From Terriglobia bacterium (GTDB taxonomy: Bacteria > Acidobacteriota > Terriglobia > JAJPHL01), in NCBI GenBank assembly GCA_021325275.1, contig JAJPHL010000003.1, forward strand, positions 1 to 42,232: DNA of 42,232 nt, read 5' to 3'. This document shows positions 23,301 through 30,902 of this stretch, piece after piece. A program made the position numbers and the translations under genes. The notes under the pieces were generated by a model. The model ran no database searches, had not been told where the DNA came from, and was given only the letters and a program-made list of their open reading frames with translations. Each line of letters opens with the position of its first letter. The stretch's first letter is position 1.

Positions 23301-25831
23301 CGCAGGCGACGGTCACATTCTCTGACAATCGCCTCGAAGGCGACGTCTTCACCGATCACGGCAACGGATTCTTTGGCGATGCGAACGTAGGATCGGCCAA
23401 GCCCGTGACCGTGGCGAACATCACCATCGCCGGCGCCGACGCAGGAAATTACTCGTACAACACGACGGCCAGAACCACGGCCAACATTACTCCAGCGACG
23501 CCGGCGTTGTCGGTCACCGGATTCACGGGAACTTACGACGGAGCGTCGCATGGCGCTTCCTGTGTGGCGCACGGCGTGCCCGGTCCTACGGATCGTCCTT
23601 CACCCATTGCAGAGAGAGCGCTTCGTCCGCTGAACAACAACGGCGGCCCGGTCAACGGAACGTGCACTTTCACGTACACGCCCGGCGGCGCGACGATTCC
23701 GGTCGGCGCCGGCGCTTATGCGGTCAGCGTCTTGTTCACCAGCAGCGATTCGAATTACACGAGTGCCGGCGGATCTACGACGATCACGATCAGCCAGGCG
23801 TCGCTGACCGTGACTGCCAGCGCGCAAACGATCACCTACGGCGTAGCGCCTACCTACACCGCAACGTATTCCGGATTTGTCGGTGAGGACTCGCCGGCGT
23901 CGGTGAGCGGCACCGCCGCTTTCTCGACGAACGCAACGCTGACTAACGGCAAGCCGAACGCCGGCACGTGGACCATTACTCCGGCGGTCGGAAGCTTGAG
24001 CGCCGCGAACTACAGTATTGCGACGTTCGTTCCCGGCACGTTGACGGTCGGCAAGGCCGCGTTGACGGTCACGGCGAACAGCGCCGGTAAGGCTTACGGC
24101 GCACCGTTGCCGGCGCTCAGCGCGATGGTCAGCGGCTACGTGAACGGCGATACGTCCAGCGTGGTTTCCGGCACACCTGTTGTAGCGACCATCGCGACCG
24201 CGAACTCGCCGGCCGGCAATTACGCGATCACCGTTAGTGGATCGTTGTCGGCGGCGAATTATACGTTTACGTACGCCCCGGGAACATTGACGATCTCCGC
24301 GGGCGTGCTCACCGTGATCACCGACGGCGGCACACGAATCTACGGAGCGCAGAACTCGCTCAGCTATTCCATCAGCGGTTTCGTAAACGGCGACACGGCG
24401 GCCGTGGTTTCGGGCGCGCCCGTGCTCTCGACGACGGCATCGCAGAATTCCTCTCCCGGAACCTACGCAGTCACGGCGACGATCGGCACGCTCGCGACGC
24501 CCAGTTACACGTTTGCATTCCAGTTTGGCTCGTTGGTCGTGACGCCGGCCACCACGGATCTCGGTTTGAGCGCGCCCACCACGACGGTCGGCGCGGGACA
24601 GAGCTTCACGCTCAACTTCCTGCTCGCGCCCGTCTCGGGCGGCGCCGCGCCGAGCGGAGCGGTGATCTATTCGGTAGATGGCGGTGCTTCGCAGAGTGTT
24701 TCGCTGGCCAACGGCGCGGCCACGGTTACGCTGTCGCCGCTCGCGGTGGGAGCGCATCACCTGGTCTCGAACTACAGCGGCGACGTGAACTACGCGGCGA
24801 CCACGCCGCATTCGGTCACACTGACCGTGACGGCGTTGTCGACGCAACTGACGGTCAGCGCGACGCCCGGAATGACCGCGCCCCAAGGTCAGCCGATCAC
24901 ATTGACGTTTTCGCTGACGGGAACGCCCGCCCCGTCGGGAACCGTTGCGTATTCGCTGGATGGCGGCGCGCCGCAAATGGCTTCGGTTTCCTCCGGAACG
25001 GCGGTGGCCTCGCTGAGCGGATTGGCGATGGGACAGCATGTCCTGAGCTACAGCTACAGCGGCGATCGCAACTATCCCTCGATTTCGCGCACCGCGACGA
25101 TCGTGGTAACCACGCCGCTGCCGGTTCTGAACACGGTGGTGAACGCCGCCGACTTCGGCTCCAAGATTTCGGCGGGCGGCTTGGCCACGATCTTCGGTGC
25201 GGGATTGGCCACCGATACGCTGTCCGCGACAGCGGTGCCGTTGCCGATCACGTTGCACGGCACGCAAGTGCTGGTGAACGGCGCGACCGCGCCGATCACT
25301 TTCGTTTCGACCGAGCAGATCAATTTTCAAGTACCGATCGGAACGCTGGTGGGAACGCCGGTGCAAGTTGCGGTGGTGTTGAACGGCGTATCCAGCCTGC
25401 CCACGATGGTGACGTTCTTCACCAACGCGCCCGCAGTGTTCGACTACTATCGCACGCCTGATTCCTTCGAACCGATTGTGGTTCACGCCGACAACTCGCT
25501 GGTGACTCCCAGCGCTCCGGCAACCGCCGGCGAGATCCTGACGATCTACGCCACCGGCGCCGGCGCGTTGAACAACCCGCCGCTGGACGGCCAACCCGCG
25601 CCCTCATCGCCGGCCTCGACGACCAAGACCCTGCCGATTGTCATGGTCGGCGGAGTGGCGGCGACCGTGCAGTTCTCCGGATTGACGCCGGAATCGGTCG
25701 GCCTCTTGCAGATCAACATTCAACTTCCCGCAACGCTGCCCGCGGGAAGCGGAACGCCGCCGACATTGCCGCTCGGGATCAACCTCGGTGGATCGTCGAG
25801 CACGCCCGTGAAGTTGTGGATGGTCCAGTAA
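20336..25831 (+). CDS. giant secreted YDG/MBG/Ig-repeat adhesin-like protein
   Basis: Probably a large surface or extracellular adhesin. It has 1831 residues: signal peptide (about 1-28, ending VHACG), one Ig-like domain (about 44-138) and 11 YDG-type repeats of about 83 residues (141-1054). Each YDG repeat begins L[TA][VI][TS]A.G[VI]NK.[YF]DG and ends AANYT.NTTA. A divergent linker with a short Arg/Pro-rich break (about 1079-1105) comes next. Three MBG-like domains (about 1155-1404), two Ig-like domains (about 1405-1590) and a C-terminal Solibacter-type domain (about 1600-1831) complete it. There is no LPXTG or autotransporter barrel, and no TPS partner is nearby, so export beyond the signal peptide is unclear. 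No strong Shine-Dalgarno precedes the ATG. The ORF stays open over 5.5 kb despite the repeats. Confidence 0.9.
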   Translation: MSKISSITCAILCALILITVFATPVHACGVALSMAMPATFRLSTTLSVSSASGTYGGTASLSATLSNGCTPIAGRTIAFTVNGTSVGSATTDVSGTATVASASLSGVSVGAYGTGARASFAGDSSYTSSSGSSTLTVNARALTVTATGINKVYDGGTSATVILSDNRVSGDVFTDSYTGASFAGKAAGSGKTISVSGISISGAAAANYTVNTTATATANITQRALTVSAMGVNKGFDGTTAATVTLSDNRVSGDVFTDSYTSASFSDASTGVGKTVTVTGISISGADAANYTANSSASTTANITGKTLTVTATGVNKVYDGGTSATVTLADNRTIGDNITVSYASATFAAKSVGNGVAVSVSGISVTGPDAASYISLNTTATTAANITAKTLTVSASGINKVFDGGTTATVTLSDNRVSGDVFTDSYTAASFSDSSVGVGKIVSVSGISITGTDAANYSANSTTTTTASITGKTLTVTASGVNKVYDGGTSATVTLSDNRTTGDNITVSYTTAAFAAKNAGNSVAVSVSGISVTGPDAASYTSFNTTASATANITAKALAVSATGVNKIYDGAATATVTLSDNRVAGDVFTASYSSASFSDKNVAAGKTISVSGISISGTDAANYTPNTTAGATANITAKPLMISATGVNKVYDGGASATVTLSDNRISGDVFSSSYSSASFADKTVAAGKTVSVSGIAISGADAANYTPNTTASATANITGKPLAISATGINKVYDGGTSATVTLSDNRVSGDVFSSSYSSASFADKTVAVGKAVSVSGISISGADAANYTFNTTAGATANVTVLALTVSATGINKVFDGGTSATVTLSDNRVSGDVFTDSYASASFSDRIVGVGKTVSVSGISISGADAANYTFNTTATTVASITGKPLTITATGVNKVYDGNTSATVVLSDNRVSGDVFTDSYTTASFVDKNAGSGKTVSVSGISISGADAANYTFNTTATATANVTARPLTITATGVDKVYNRTTQATVTFSDNRLEGDVFTDHGNGFFGDANVGSAKPVTVANITIAGADAGNYSYNTTARTTANITPATPALSVTGFTGTYDGASHGASCVAHGVPGPTDRPSPIAERALRPLNNNGGPVNGTCTFTYTPGGATIPVGAGAYAVSVLFTSSDSNYTSAGGSTTITISQASLTVTASAQTITYGVAPTYTATYSGFVGEDSPASVSGTAAFSTNATLTNGKPNAGTWTITPAVGSLSAANYSIATFVPGTLTVGKAALTVTANSAGKAYGAPLPALSAMVSGYVNGDTSSVVSGTPVVATIATANSPAGNYAITVSGSLSAANYTFTYAPGTLTISAGVLTVITDGGTRIYGAQNSLSYSISGFVNGDTAAVVSGAPVLSTTASQNSSPGTYAVTATIGTLATPSYTFAFQFGSLVVTPATTDLGLSAPTTTVGAGQSFTLNFLLAPVSGGAAPSGAVIYSVDGGASQSVSLANGAATVTLSPLAVGAHHLVSNYSGDVNYAATTPHSVTLTVTALSTQLTVSATPGMTAPQGQPITLTFSLTGTPAPSGTVAYSLDGGAPQMASVSSGTAVASLSGLAMGQHVLSYSYSGDRNYPSISRTATIVVTTPLPVLNTVVNAADFGSKISAGGLATIFGAGLATDTLSATAVPLPITLHGTQVLVNGATAPITFVSTEQINFQVPIGTLVGTPVQVAVVLNGVSSLPTMVTFFTNAPAVFDYYRTPDSFEPIVVHADNSLVTPSAPATAGEILTIYATGAGALNNPPLDGQPAPSSPASTTKTLPIVMVGGVAATVQFSGLTPESVGLLQINIQLPATLPAGSGTPPTLPLGINLGGSSSTPVKLWMVQ
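20756..23497 (+). repeat. eleven tandem coding repeats (about 249 bp) in the YDG gene
   Basis: Eleven units of about 249 bp encode YDG domains. Units 1, 2, 4 and 6-10 are of a 'GDVFT/GDVFS' type. Units 3 and 5 are of a 'GDNITVSY...FAAK' type and are nearly identical at DNA level (about 21280 versus 21775). This implies duplication of a two-unit block (2-3 into 4-5). Unit 11 has diverged. The high identity marks this as a site of recombination and of likely assembly error. Confidence 0.9.
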
Positions 25832-25859
25832 GGAGATTCAGCAACGAGCCGCCGTGGAG

Positions 25860-25892
25860 AAAGGGTCAGTCTGAAATTCAGGCTGGCCCTTT
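25860..25892 (+). terminator. intrinsic terminator after the YDG protein gene
   Basis: A 15-bp stem with two G-U wobbles pairs AAAGGGTCAGTCTGA with TCAGGCTGGCCCTTT over a 3-base loop, 28 bp past the stop codon. T-rich stretches (TTTTCC, then TTGTTTTAC) follow. It can also act on the opposite strand. Confidence 0.75.
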
Positions 25893-25915
25893 TCCAATTG
25901 TTTTACTAACTCCGC

Positions 25916-26026
25916 ATGGCAATCAAAACCATTGCGGTGAATGTAGCCCAGAGGCTACAATCACCTCAATTCACTTTTGCGATCTGCTTGTGCGGGCTAC
26001 GGAAACGAATCAAAGGGATGTCATGA
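25916..26026 (+). CDS. possible 36-residue leader ORF overlapping the antidote gene
   Basis: An ORF starts with ATG at 25916 (MAIKTIAVNVAQRL...) and ends with TGA at 26026, where its last bases form an ATGA overlap with the antidote start. It has no visible Shine-Dalgarno and no recognisable family. It occupies the place where a RelE/HigB-type toxin gene would be expected, but is far too short and does not resemble one. It may be a leader peptide or chance. Confidence 0.22.
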   Translation: MAIKTIAVNVAQRLQSPQFTFAICLCGLRKRIKGMS

Positions 26027-26385
26027 GAAAGAACAAGCCGGTCCCCAAAGTCAAGCGGCGCGGGACAGTTCGCCCGTCACGCCGCTGGGATGATTTCATG
26101 CGCGAGGAATTGTCCAATACGGCACGCGCGTGTGCGTACCTCGAGGTAGCCATCAACGAGTTTCAGGAGAGCGGAAGCGTGGAGCATTTTCTTGAGGCGC
26201 TACGTCATCTCGCCCAAGCCGGCGATGGAATGGCAGACATCGCTCGCAAGACGGGTGTGAGCCGGGAGAGCCTTTATCGCACGCTCTCCCGTCACGGCAA
26301 TCCCCAGTTCAAGACGGTGCTCGGCGCCATTGGCGCATTGGGAATGCGCGTTCAAATCTCACCAGCGGAGCGGCGGCCATCGTGA
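26023..26385 (+). CDS. addiction-module antidote protein (HigA-like, HI1420 family)
   Basis: A 120-residue antitoxin-type DNA-binding protein. Residues about 50-110 match the HI1420-type antidote: YLEVAINEFQESGSVEHFLEALRHLAQAGDGMADIARKTGVSRESLYRTLSRHGNPQFKTVLGAIGALGMRVQI. This includes the helix-turn-helix (MADIARKTGVSRESLYRTLS). These genes usually follow a RelE/HigB-type toxin gene, but no toxin ORF lies on either side, so this looks like an orphan. A longer in-frame reading from 25816 would start inside the YDG gene and is not credible. I chose the ATG at 26023, which has AGGG a few bases upstream. Confidence 0.85.
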   Translation: MRKNKPVPKVKRRGTVRPSRRWDDFMREELSNTARACAYLEVAINEFQESGSVEHFLEALRHLAQAGDGMADIARKTGVSRESLYRTLSRHGNPQFKTVLGAIGALGMRVQISPAERRPS

Positions 26386-26454
26386 CAATCCAGATCGGCG
26401 GACTAAGCCGTACAGCCAGTTGAACCCCGTGGGCCTTCTTCCTCTAAACACGAA

Positions 26455-26512
26455 GTGGAGAAGCCCATTCCTTCTCGGAGGCAGATCGGGCTTTCACAAA
26501 CGCCTCGGTTTT
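26455..26512. repeat. dispersed 58-bp repeat, copy A
   Basis: The stretch from GTGGAGAAGCC to GCCTCG and a few T residues matches 30769-30826 with about four differences. Read on the minus strand, both copies encode EAFVKARSAS-KE-ASP in one frame. It lies in the 215-bp spacer before the NTF2-like gene; I see no other feature in that spacer. Confidence 0.8.
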
Positions 26513-26600
26513 CCTCGTGCCATTCGGAGCGCCGGGCTGTCCCGACCCGTTCGAATCCTCCGCATGGTAACATCGGCCGTGTTGGGCGGGCGACGTCATC

Positions 26601-26984
26601 ATGCAAGACGAACAAATACTTGAAGCGCTGAATAAACACTGGCAAGCGTCGGCGGCGGGCGACGCAAACGCGGAACACGAGATTTACGATGACCACGCCG
26701 TTTGCGACTATCCGCAGTCGGGCGAACGAATCCTCGGGCGAAGCAATTTGCAGGCATTGCGGAGTCATCACCCCGGCAAACCATCGGGTTTCAACGTCAA
26801 GCGAATTGTTGGAAGGGACGATCTCTGGATCACGGAATACACGATCGTCTACCAGGGACGATCATCATTCACCGTGAGCATTATGGAGTTCCGCAACGGC
26901 AAGGTCGTGCACGAGACGCAGTATTTCGCGGATCCTTTTGAAGCGCCCGCGTGGCGGAGTCAGTGGGTTCAGGGGATCACGTGA
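26601..26984 (+). CDS. NTF2-like / SnoaL-like protein
   Basis: A 127-residue single-domain protein of the NTF2-like fold: N-terminal helix (ILEALNKHWQASAAGDANAEHEIYDDHAVCDYPQSGERILGRSNLQAL), then alternating strands (VKRIVGRDDLWITEYTIVYQGRSSFTVSIMEFRNGKVVHETQYFADPFEAPAWRSQWV). The ILGRSNLQ and FADPFEAPAWR stretches are typical of SnoaL-like polyketide-cyclase-related proteins. Such proteins range from isomerases to binding proteins, so the substrate is unknown. It has no operon partner and no signal peptide. Intergenic sequence follows to the kinase gene end at 27214 (229 bp) with nothing recognisable. Confidence 0.85.
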   Translation: MQDEQILEALNKHWQASAAGDANAEHEIYDDHAVCDYPQSGERILGRSNLQALRSHHPGKPSGFNVKRIVGRDDLWITEYTIVYQGRSSFTVSIMEFRNGKVVHETQYFADPFEAPAWRSQWVQGIT

Positions 26985-27213
26985 TGGCGTTTGGGAGTGC
27001 GTGTGTGCGAGGGCCAGCGAAGTACGAGAGAGATTTGATCTGTGCGGGAACGTTTTTGTGAATCTTTGGCTCTGATGAAGGATCACGCGCCGAGAAGGAT
27101 GCTGCGCAGATGTCCCGCGCCGTCCCGACAGACCATCGACTGGATCCAAGCGGCATGGCTGCAGAGTTAGGTGGGTAAGGACGTGGTTCGCCAGATGGCT
27201 ATTGCCGGGACAA

Positions 27214-29790
27214 TCAGGGCTTGCCGCGCAGGACCGTAGCGGGCCAATTCACCACGATGTTCAGCGGTGTCGCGACCGTTGCTTGATCCTCGATCAACGT
27301 CAGGAACCGCTTGCCGTCGGGAGCCGGCTCGTAGTCTTGTAAGCCTGTGACTGGCGAGGTGAAGAGCTCGCGGGGCTTCGACACTTCCGCCGTGCCGCCA
27401 AGCTTTAAGTCCACGGCAACCAGGAAGCTGCGCTTGCGGCGGTAGTAGAGCTGCCGCCCGTCCGGTCGCCATTTCGGCGCGGCACCACCGTCGTTTGAGA
27501 CCTGGATCCGTTGATCGGTGGGAGGAAACTTCTTGATGTACACCTGTGCCACGCCGGACTCATCGCTGGAATACGCTACCCAATGCCCGTCCGGCGAGAA
27601 TCTCGCTTCTCCCGCGTTGAACTCGCCGCGAACTACCGGAAACGGTTTTCGATCGCCATCCAGTGGCATCGCCCAAATGCTGGGACGACCCGTCTTGGGG
27701 TCGTTCTCTGAATACAGCAAGAATCTGTCATCCCGAGTCACGTCCAGGGCTAGCTTGCGGACGGGAGTCTTAAGGACCGATTCCGCGCTGCCGCCGTCTG
27801 GGGAAATTGAGGAGAGGTCCCCGAATGTCGCCGTTCCGAGCTGACTAAAAAAAATCCGCGAACCACTGCGCGACCAGATTGCAGAGAGGGCAAAGCCAAC
27901 TGAGGTCAGTTTGGAGAATACGCCTCGGGCGAGATCCAACGTCCACAGGTCCACCTTTTGGCTTTCAGGGTCCCTGCGGAGGCGCGCGACTCTACGGCCG
28001 TCGGGTGACAACGAAATGCCGACGAGCGGTTCTGGTGTTCCAACGGTTCCCAGCGCTTTTCCTTGGTCGTCGAGCCAGGTCATTTGAAACGTTCTCGGCT
28101 GGCGATTTTGCCAAGCCAGCACTCCTGATGGGGAGGCCGAGTAGTCTACAATCTCCTCGGCGATTTGAACGGCGTCGCCGGTGAACTCTAGTTTGTCGGG
28201 GTCGAAGGGCCGCGCCGTCAGGGAGAACGTTCCTTCCGGCTGGTAGAACAGATAGCCTGCAACTCCGGTATGCCCACGGTCCGCGGCGGGCATGAATCTC
28301 GCGCGTTGGGCCCTTTCGAGAATTAGCTTGCGTCCGCCTTTGCCGCCTAGGGACGCTACGTAAACCGACGGAGACGAACCCCCGCCTTGAAATAGGAAAT
28401 GCTGCCCGTCCGGCAGGAAACTGGGTTCTCTGACAGATTCTCCAGCCGCCTCATCCGTCTTGAGGTCGGAAGGAACACCACCAGTCGCGGCTACTTTCTG
28501 TATCCATACTAAACGCCCGGGATCCCGGGCGGTCAGTAGAATATCTCCGGCCGAATTCCAGGTTCCGGTGGTGTTGTGGGACAGGTCACAGATATTCTGC
28601 GGCGTTCCTCCCGCCACCTCGATTTTCTTCAACTTCCTGTCATTGACGGCGAAGGCCACAAAGCGACTATCCGGAGACCAAAACGGCCCAACGGCATCCT
28701 CCGTGCCGGGTAAGGGTCGAGAAATCGGCGAATCGAGAGGCCTGATCCAGAGAGATCTCTTGCGATCCTGAGAGTCCGCAACGAAAACGATCATTCGTCC
28801 ATCCGGCGATGTGGAGAAAGGGAAACCGGTGTCGGTATCGAACACGGTCTTCTCCGGGGGCTGGAGTTGGAACTGAACGGCCTTTTGCTCGGTCGCGGTC
28901 GGCCGTTGAAAGTAAGACACTCCGATCGCCCCAAGCAATGCTGCGCCGAGCGCAGCGGCTACGCCCCACGGCAGCCATTTTCTTTCCGCAACCGGTGCCG
29001 GAGCCAATTGCGCCGACCACTGAAGGGCGTGTCTAACTTCGCGCGCCGACTGCCAGCGATCCTCGGGGTCCTTCGCCAAACAGGTTAGGGTCACACGCTC
29101 CAATGCCGGCGGCAGACCGGCGATCGGTTCGGGGTCCTTGGCCAGAATTGCAGCGGCGATGCTGGAAGCGTTCTTGCCCGCGAAGGCCTTCCGGCCCGTG
29201 AGCATCTCGTACATGACGCAGCCCAGCGAGAAAATATCGCTGCGTGCGTCGGCCTCTTTGCCCTCCACCTGCTCGGGAGCCATGTATTGCGGCGTGCCGA
29301 GTACCGCACCGTGTGCCGTGAGCGCTTTCGATATCGTCTCCTCGCTCAGGTCCGGGTCCTCGCGAATCTTGGCCAAGCCGAAATCCAGCAACTTGATCCC
29401 TTTCTTGTTAACCAGGATGTTCGCGGGCTTCAAGTCGCGATGCGTGATGCCCTTCCTGTGTGCGGCATCGAGAGCCTCGCAGATCTGCGCGGCGTACTGC
29501 ATCACCTTGTCGAGCGGCAGCGGGCCGCTCAGCGGCTCGCCCTCTACGTACTCCATTACGAGATAGTTGGGACCAACATCAAAGAGCGTGGCGATATGGG
29601 GATGGTTCAGCGAGGCAACCACGCGCGCCTCGCGTTCGAAGCGCTCACTGAACGATTCTTTCGATACCTTGAGCGCGACAATGCGGTCCAGGCGCGTGTC
29701 GCGCGCCTTCCACACCTCGCCCATCCCGCCCGCGCCGATCGGCGCGATAACTTCATAGGGTCCGAGGCATGAACCGGCCGTCAAAGGCAT
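27214..29790 (-). CDS. transmembrane Ser/Thr protein kinase with PD40 beta-propeller
   Basis: A membrane sensor kinase of the PknB type. Residues 13-260 form the kinase: Gly-rich loop GAGGMGEVWKA, Lys41 in VALKV, HRDLKPANILV (117-127), DFGLAK (136-141), GTPQYMAPEQ and the DIFSLGC motif. All catalytic residues are present. One transmembrane helix lies at about 274-294. The remaining about 560 residues face the periplasm and form a WD40-like (PD40/TolB-like) propeller with repeats such as FSTSPDGRMIVFVADS, WSPDSRFVAFAVND, LSPDGRRVARLR and FSPDGHWVAYSSDESG. This architecture is very common in Acidobacteriota. Ligand and target are unknown. It is monocistronic. Confidence 0.95.
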   Translation of the reverse strand: MPLTAGSCLGPYEVIAPIGAGGMGEVWKARDTRLDRIVALKVSKESFSERFEREARVVASLNHPHIATLFDVGPNYLVMEYVEGEPLSGPLPLDKVMQYAAQICEALDAAHRKGITHRDLKPANILVNKKGIKLLDFGLAKIREDPDLSEETISKALTAHGAVLGTPQYMAPEQVEGKEADARSDIFSLGCVMYEMLTGRKAFAGKNASSIAAAILAKDPEPIAGLPPALERVTLTCLAKDPEDRWQSAREVRHALQWSAQLAPAPVAERKWLPWGVAAALGAALLGAIGVSYFQRPTATEQKAVQFQLQPPEKTVFDTDTGFPFSTSPDGRMIVFVADSQDRKRSLWIRPLDSPISRPLPGTEDAVGPFWSPDSRFVAFAVNDRKLKKIEVAGGTPQNICDLSHNTTGTWNSAGDILLTARDPGRLVWIQKVAATGGVPSDLKTDEAAGESVREPSFLPDGQHFLFQGGGSSPSVYVASLGGKGGRKLILERAQRARFMPAADRGHTGVAGYLFYQPEGTFSLTARPFDPDKLEFTGDAVQIAEEIVDYSASPSGVLAWQNRQPRTFQMTWLDDQGKALGTVGTPEPLVGISLSPDGRRVARLRRDPESQKVDLWTLDLARGVFSKLTSVGFALSAIWSRSGSRIFFSQLGTATFGDLSSISPDGGSAESVLKTPVRKLALDVTRDDRFLLYSENDPKTGRPSIWAMPLDGDRKPFPVVRGEFNAGEARFSPDGHWVAYSSDESGVAQVYIKKFPPTDQRIQVSNDGGAAPKWRPDGRQLYYRRKRSFLVAVDLKLGGTAEVSKPRELFTSPVTGLQDYEPAPDGKRFLTLIEDQATVATPLNIVVNWPATVLRGKP

Positions 29791-30036
29791 GCGTCACGAT
29801 TTTGACACATGGGGACAGACCGGAAGCACAGAAAAGCGCGGACAGAGCAGAGGACGACAATCGAGTCTGTTTGCCTGCAGGGTCCGTCCACAGACAAATA
29901 TCGGGCTCGCGAACGGCTGGATGCCGCCGCTAAGCTTTCCCTCACCGCCTCTCGTCCGAAGGTGTGGCCCCTGAATGTTCCCGTCAGACTTCAAAGAACG
30001 CTTGTCCGTCTTCCACGGGGAAACGGGGGAAAGGGG

Positions 30037-30064
30037 GACAGCCAGCCTGATCCCTTTCGCATTT
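30037..30064. repeat. degenerate AAAGGG...CCCTTT palindrome
   Basis: In the 292-bp spacer between the kinase and HNH genes, AAAGGGGGACAGCCAGCCTGATCCCTTT-like sequence forms an imperfect stem. Its minus-strand half (TCAGGCTGGC) matches the terminator stem at 25860-25892. It may terminate the HNH transcript, whose stop is at 30083. Confidence 0.4.
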
Positions 30065-30082
30065 TCACTCGGCCTAGACGTT

Positions 30083-30460
30083 TCACACCGATTCGCGCAC
30101 CTTTAAGTTGCGAGAGTCGTTCATCGCGAGCACATTGACGGTCGCGCGTCCCATTGGACTTGTGCCTTCAATCCGCATTCCCCTAAATACGAAGTGCGCA
30201 GACCAAGAGTCCGTTCTGGGATTGAACAGTGGAACGAGGACGCCGGTGTCCGGATCGATTCCGGACAGATTCGGACCCTTGTGCCGGTTGCAGTAGTGGC
30301 ACGCCAACGCCAAGTTGCCGGTTTCGTCGCCGCCGCCATGCTGCCGGGCGACAATGTGTTCGACATGATGCTTCGCTTCGAGGTTCGCTTCCGGCAGCAG
30401 GCAGTACTCACAACGGCCGCCGGCGCGACGTCTGACGAAATCGCGCGTGGCCGCGAGCAT
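30083..30460 (-). CDS. HNH endonuclease
   Basis: A 125-residue HNH-family nuclease: RDFVRRRAGGRCEYCLLPEANLEAKHHVEHIVARQHGGGDETGNLALACHYCNRHKG. The two CxxC pairs (CEYC at 18-21, CHYC at about 53-56) bind structural zinc. The ...HVEHIVARQHGG...NLALAC...CN..KG pattern is the beta-beta-alpha metal site. It follows a small helical protein gene with only 2 bp between stop and start, so the two are co-translated. The family is often stand-alone and chromosomal; its DNA target and purpose are not known. The C-terminal 60 residues (FNPRTDSWSAHF.F...I.G.SPMGRATV) are typical of this subgroup. Confidence 0.92.
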   Translation of the reverse strand: MLAATRDFVRRRAGGRCEYCLLPEANLEAKHHVEHIVARQHGGGDETGNLALACHYCNRHKGPNLSGIDPDTGVLVPLFNPRTDSWSAHFVFRGMRIEGTSPMGRATVNVLAMNDSRNLKVRESV

Positions 30461-30462
30461 TG

Positions 30463-30711
30463 TTAGTTTCCGCTAGCCCGAAGCTGTTCCTTGGCTTTGA
30501 CCTTCAGAATCGTGATGAAGTCGGTGGCGGCGATGATCGCGTCGTATTCCGCCAGTTCTTCGCGCGTGGCGGTTCCTTCATTGGTTCGATCCGCGAGTAC
30601 GTCAAGACGCTCTTGCATATCGGGCGGCAGTCGGTATTCCACGATCCGGCGCGAGGCTTCTGCGTTCAAGCAGCGGCTCAGCGGATCGAGGAGCGTATCG
30701 AGGACGGTCAT
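30463..30711 (-). CDS. small helical partner of the HNH endonuclease
   Basis: An 82-residue protein with no named family that I can assign. It is almost wholly helical and acidic: LLDPLSRCLNAEASRRIVEYRLPPDMQERLDVLADRTNEGTATREELAEYDAIIAATDFITILKVKAKEQL. Proteins of this shape are often seen directly upstream of HNH nuclease genes in many phyla (general recollection, not a search). The ADRTNEGTAT.EE..EY core is the likely conserved part. I start at 30711 because GGAGAG lies about 10 bases upstream; an ATG six codons earlier lacks a ribosome site. It could be an inhibitor or a specificity partner, which is inference. Confidence 0.75.
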   Translation of the reverse strand: MTVLDTLLDPLSRCLNAEASRRIVEYRLPPDMQERLDVLADRTNEGTATREELAEYDAIIAATDFITILKVKAKEQLRASGN

Positions 30712-30768
30712 AGTTGCGACGCTCTCCATAGCTGTACACTACCATACCGGGACGAACGATGTTGGGAT

Positions 30769-30826
30769 GTGGAGAAGCCGATTCCTTCCCGGAGGCAGAT
30801 CGGGCTTTCACGAACGCCTCGATTTC
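30769..30826. repeat. dispersed 58-bp repeat, copy B
   Basis: This is the second copy of the element at 26455-26512, about 93% identical. It lies 57 bp upstream of the helical/HNH gene pair and could contain part of its promoter region or be a relic of a longer coding sequence. It reads REIEAFVKARSASGKESASP on the minus strand. Confidence 0.8.
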
Positions 30827-30902
30827 CCTGGGCAACTCTGTCCCGCACTCCCCCGCCGTGACGTTACCCCGTGCGGTGGAAGAGAAGTTGAATCGGCGCG
30901 CC

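Noticed and set aside
20756-23497. CRISPR-like regularity
   Set aside because: The repeats are about 249 bp, in frame and protein-coding, with no short repeat-spacer structure.
23570-23660. Possible frameshift pair in the YDG gene
   Set aside because: The Arg/Pro-rich stretch (about residues 1079-1105) breaks the beta pattern, and another frame gives a slightly better fit for part of it, but the reading frame is open on both sides and I cannot show a compensating pair.
26403-26771. Minus-strand ORF across the dispersed repeat and NTF2-like gene
   Set aside because: It runs antisense through a recognised domain protein and gives a composition typical of noise.
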